Below, in pieces: positions 49,162 through 51,672 of a DNA stretch of 51,672 nt (within the stretch, counting starts at the first letter, position 1; each line of letters starts with the position of its first letter). The DNA lies in contig DYNA01000008.1 of NCBI GenBank assembly GCA_020721325.1, forward strand, positions 1 to 51,672. The letters are read 5' to 3'. The notes beneath the pieces were generated by a model. It was not told where the DNA came from and did no database searches. It worked only from the letters and a program-made list of their open reading frames with translations. Source of the stretch: Paludibacter propionicigenes (GTDB lineage Bacteria > Bacteroidota > Bacteroidia > Bacteroidales > JAIFNL01). The translations under genes and the position numbers were made by a program.

Positions 49162-51426
49162 TTATTTGGCATTTTCTTTTTTAATCAAATTCAATGCCGA
49201 GCCTTCTTTGAACCACTCAATTTGATTTTGATTGTAAGTGTGATTTGCCAAAATAGTTTCAGAATTTCCGTTTTCGTGGTGCAACACAATTTCAATTTGC
49301 TTTTCGGGCGCAATGTTTGAAACTTTTACATCGAAAGTGTCGTTTTCCAAAATTTTATCGTAATCGGCTTTATTTGCGAACGTTAGAGCCAAAACGCCTT
49401 GTTTTTTTAAGTTTGTTTCGTGAATACGAGCAAACGAACGCACCAAAACTACTTTTACGCCCAAGTGTCGCGGCTCCATGGCGGCGTGTTCGCGCGAAGA
49501 GCCTTCGCCATAGTTTTCGTCGCCAACTACCATTGAACCAACATCTTGCGATTTGTAATAACGAGCCGTTGCCGGAACTGCTGCATATTCGCCCGTTAAT
49601 TGATTTTTAATTTTGTTGGTTTCGTCGTTGAAAAAATTTACGGCACCAATGAGCATATTGTTTGAAATATTGTCTAAATGTCCGCGATATTTGAGCCATG
49701 GACCCGCCATAGAAATGTGGTCGGTTGTGCATTTTCCTTTTGCTTTGATAAGCAGTTTCATGCCTGCAAAATCTTTTCCGTCCCAAGCGTTGAAAGGCTC
49801 AAGCAGTTGCAAACGGTCTGAAGTTGGCGAAACAATCACTTCTGTTTTTGAACCATCGGCTACCGGAGCTTGAAAACGATTGTCTTCTACGGCAAAGCCA
49901 AGTGGCGGTAAATCAATGCCTTGCGGTTCGTCGAGTTTTACTTTTTCACCTTTTTCGTTTACCAAAAAATCGGTCATGGGGTTGAAACCCAAATCGCCGG
50001 CTATTGCCAAAGCGGTAACAATTTCGGGCGATGCCACAAAAGCATACGTGTTGGGGTTTCCATCGGCGCGTTTGGCAAAATTTCGGTTAAACGAGTGAAC
50101 AATGGTGTTTTTCTCTTTTTTATTGGCGCCTTCTCTGTCCCACTGACCAATGCAAGGTCCGCAGGCGTTGGCAAGCACGGTGCCATTGATTTGTGCAAAA
50201 ACATCAAGCAAACCGTCGCGCTCGGCGGTGTAGCGAACTTGCTCCGAACCCGGAGTTACGGTAAATTGGGCTTTGGCTTTTAAATTTTTTTGGGCAGCCT
50301 GCTTAGCAATGGAAGCCGAACGCGTTAAATCTTCGTAGGAAGAGTTTGTGCATGAGCCAATTAAGCCCACTTCTACTTTTTGTGGATAATCGTTTTCGGT
50401 TATGGCTTTTTTCATTTCGGAAATTGTCCACGCTTTATCGGGCGTAAAAGGTCCGTTCAAATGGGGTTCGAGTTCCGAAAGATTGATTTCTATGAGTTGG
50501 TCAAAATATTTTTCGGGATTTTCATATACTTCTGCATCGCCGGTTAAATGCTCTTTAATTTGGTTTGCCATGTCAGCTACTTGGGCGCGACCGGTTGCAC
50601 GAAGGTAATTTTCAGTATGTTGGTCGTAGCCAAAAATAGAAGTGGTGGCACCTATTTCAGCTCCCATGTTGCAAATAGTTCCTTTTCCGGTTGCCGAAAG
50701 ACTTTTTGCACCTTCGCCAAAATATTCAACCACAGCACCGGTTCCGCCTTTAACGGTCAAAATTCCGGCAACTTTTAAAATAATATCTTTTGCCGAACAC
50801 CAACCGCTCAATTTACCGGTTAATTTTACGCCAATGAGTTTTGGAAATTTTAATTCCCAAGGCATTCCAGCCATTACATCAACGGCATCGGCGCCGCCTA
50901 CGCCTACGGCTATCATTCCCAAACCACCGGCATTAACAGTGTGAGAATCAGTGCCTATCATCATTCCACCCGGAAAAGCATAATTTTCTAAAACGACTTG
51001 ATGAATGATACCTGCTCCGGCTTTCCAAAAGCCCAAACCGTATTTGTTTGATACAGAAGCCAAAAAGTCGTAAACCTCTTTGTTGGTAACATTGGCGGTA
51101 TTTAAATCTTTTGCAGCACCCAATTTGGCTTGAATGAGATGGTCGGCGTGAACCGTAGAAGGCACGGCAGCCGTAGCGCGTCCGGCTTGCATGAATTGCA
51201 AAAGAGCCATTTGCGCCGTTGCATCTTGCATAGCAACGCGGTCGGGGCGAAAATCGACATACGAAACGGCACGTTTGTAAACTTGGGTGGCATTTCCACC
51301 GTCTAAATGCGAATACAAAATTTTTTCGGTCAAAGTTAAAGCTTTGCCTACTATTTTTCGAGCCGATTCTACTCGCTGCGGCATATTTTCATATACCTTT
51401 TTTATCATTTCTAAATCGAATACCAT
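49162..51426 (-). CDS. Aconitate hydratase
   Basis: The 754-residue product has the aconitase layout: [51 protein letters not shown], the iron-sulfur ligands in [11 protein letters not shown] and [12 protein letters not shown], and the swivel-domain motif [19 protein letters not shown]. It resembles the mitochondrial-type aconitase rather than the longer AcnA or AcnB by length and sequence. It isomerises citrate and isocitrate, feeding 2-oxoglutarate formation. It is monocistronic, starting at 51426, with hairpins both before and after it. Confidence 0.94.
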   Translation of the reverse strand: MVFDLEMIKKVYENMPQRVESARKIVGKALTLTEKILYSHLDGGNATQVYKRAVSYVDFRPDRVAMQDATAQMALLQFMQAGRATAAVPSTVHADHLIQAKLGAAKDLNTANVTNKEVYDFLASVSNKYGLGFWKAGAGIIHQVVLENYAFPGGMMIGTDSHTVNAGGLGMIAVGVGGADAVDVMAGMPWELKFPKLIGVKLTGKLSGWCSAKDIILKVAGILTVKGGTGAVVEYFGEGAKSLSATGKGTICNMGAEIGATTSIFGYDQHTENYLRATGRAQVADMANQIKEHLTGDAEVYENPEKYFDQLIEINLSELEPHLNGPFTPDKAWTISEMKKAITENDYPQKVEVGLIGSCTNSSYEDLTRSASIAKQAAQKNLKAKAQFTVTPGSEQVRYTAERDGLLDVFAQINGTVLANACGPCIGQWDREGANKKEKNTIVHSFNRNFAKRADGNPNTYAFVASPEIVTALAIAGDLGFNPMTDFLVNEKGEKVKLDEPQGIDLPPLGFAVEDNRFQAPVADGSKTEVIVSPTSDRLQLLEPFNAWDGKDFAGMKLLIKAKGKCTTDHISMAGPWLKYRGHLDNISNNMLIGAVNFFNDETNKIKNQLTGEYAAVPATARYYKSQDVGSMVVGDENYGEGSSREHAAMEPRHLGVKVVLVRSFARIHETNLKKQGVLALTFANKADYDKILENDTFDVKVSNIAPEKQIEIVLHHENGNSETILANHTYNQNQIEWFKEGSALNLIKKENAK

Positions 51427-51531
51427 AAAATTTTATTATTATGTTGAGTTCTATTGTTAAATTGCTAAATTGTTAAATTGTTTTACAATATGAATGACAT
51501 TTTTTATGTAAAATATTGAAAATCAATTGCC

Positions 51532-51586
51532 CCGACCTTTAGGTCGGCGATAAATAAAAAGCAATGAATTTCAGGGCTTTAGCCCT
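51532..51586. repeat. REP-like paired hairpins
   Basis: CCGACC-TTTA-GGTCGG (51532-51547) and AGGGC-TTTA-GCCCT (51573-51586) are GC-rich palindromes sharing a TTTA loop, in an otherwise AT-rich gap upstream of the aconitase gene. This form resembles Bacteroidota REP elements associated with Y1-type (RAYT) transposases. Confidence 0.65.
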
Positions 51587-51672
51587 TTACATTTAGAAAA
51601 GTGTCGCACATATTGGTTTTATACTTCAATAGTTCGTTCTATTTTATGTAAATATTTGATTATAAAGAATTT

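Overview
The window is a 51.7 kb piece of a low-GC chromosome from a member of the Bacteroidota. The evidence is a PorQ-type protein of the type IX secretion system, an OstA-like and DUF2339 envelope gene set, the small Bacteroidota DNA-binding/DUF2795 proteins, and repeated promoters of the Bacteroidota form TTTG-N19-21-TAnnTTTG. An anaerobic, amino-acid-fermenting life (Bacteroidales or Marinilabiliales-like) is inferred from the four-subunit 2-oxoacid:ferredoxin oxidoreductase with an aminotransferase, tryptophanase, glutaminase and cobalamin adenosyltransferase. No rRNA, tRNA, CRISPR array or intact insertion sequence was seen.

Layout. 0.2-6.3 kb: a long MORN/YwqK-repeat exported protein, a DUF1015 protein, a SAM methyltransferase, an ABC ATPase followed by a cobalamin adenosyltransferase, and a DUF2795 protein. 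6.4-13.9 kb (minus): an outer-membrane biogenesis block of an OstA-like protein, a MoxR ATPase, two SurA/parvulin-type foldases and a foldase-like lipoprotein. 14.2-18.8 kb (minus): aminotransferase followed by oxidoreductase subunits delta, alpha, beta and gamma. An apparent attenuator with an aromatic-rich leader peptide precedes the aminotransferase. 19.6-29.1 kb: a small DNA-binding protein behind a perfect palindrome, then (minus) omega-amidase, acyltransferase, rfbD, rfbC, rfbA, UDP-glucuronate decarboxylase, UDP-glucose dehydrogenase and a very hydrophobic DUF2339 protein.

29.6-32.9 kb (plus): TPR protein, DUF368 (PopT-like) polyprenyl-phosphate transporter and aroE. 32.9-40.0 kb (minus): the complete trp operon trpE-G-D-C-F-B-A plus a MazG-like pyrophosphohydrolase. 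In front of it lies a textbook ribosome-mediated attenuator: promoter, 22-codon leader peptide with tandem Trp codons, mutually exclusive hairpins and a terminator. 40.0-42.2 kb: aspartokinase and glutaminase (minus). 42.4-45.9 kb (plus): porQ, an atypical thioredoxin with an atypical thioredoxin reductase, and ispE. 45.9-46.9 kb: two small exported or membrane proteins of unknown role (minus). 47.3-48.7 kb: tryptophanase (plus), followed by a decayed BRO/DinD-like remnant. 49.2-51.4 kb: aconitase (minus), with a REP-like double hairpin beyond its start.

The genes combine amino-acid synthesis (shikimate, tryptophan, aspartate family) and breakdown (tryptophanase, glutaminase, aminotransferase plus ferredoxin oxidoreductase, omega-amidase) with envelope construction. 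The strongest candidates for new biology are the trp attenuator, the possible second attenuator before the aminotransferase/oxidoreductase genes, the thioredoxin/reductase pair with non-standard active-site and cofactor motifs, and an 11-fold seven-residue repeat inside the OstA-like protein.
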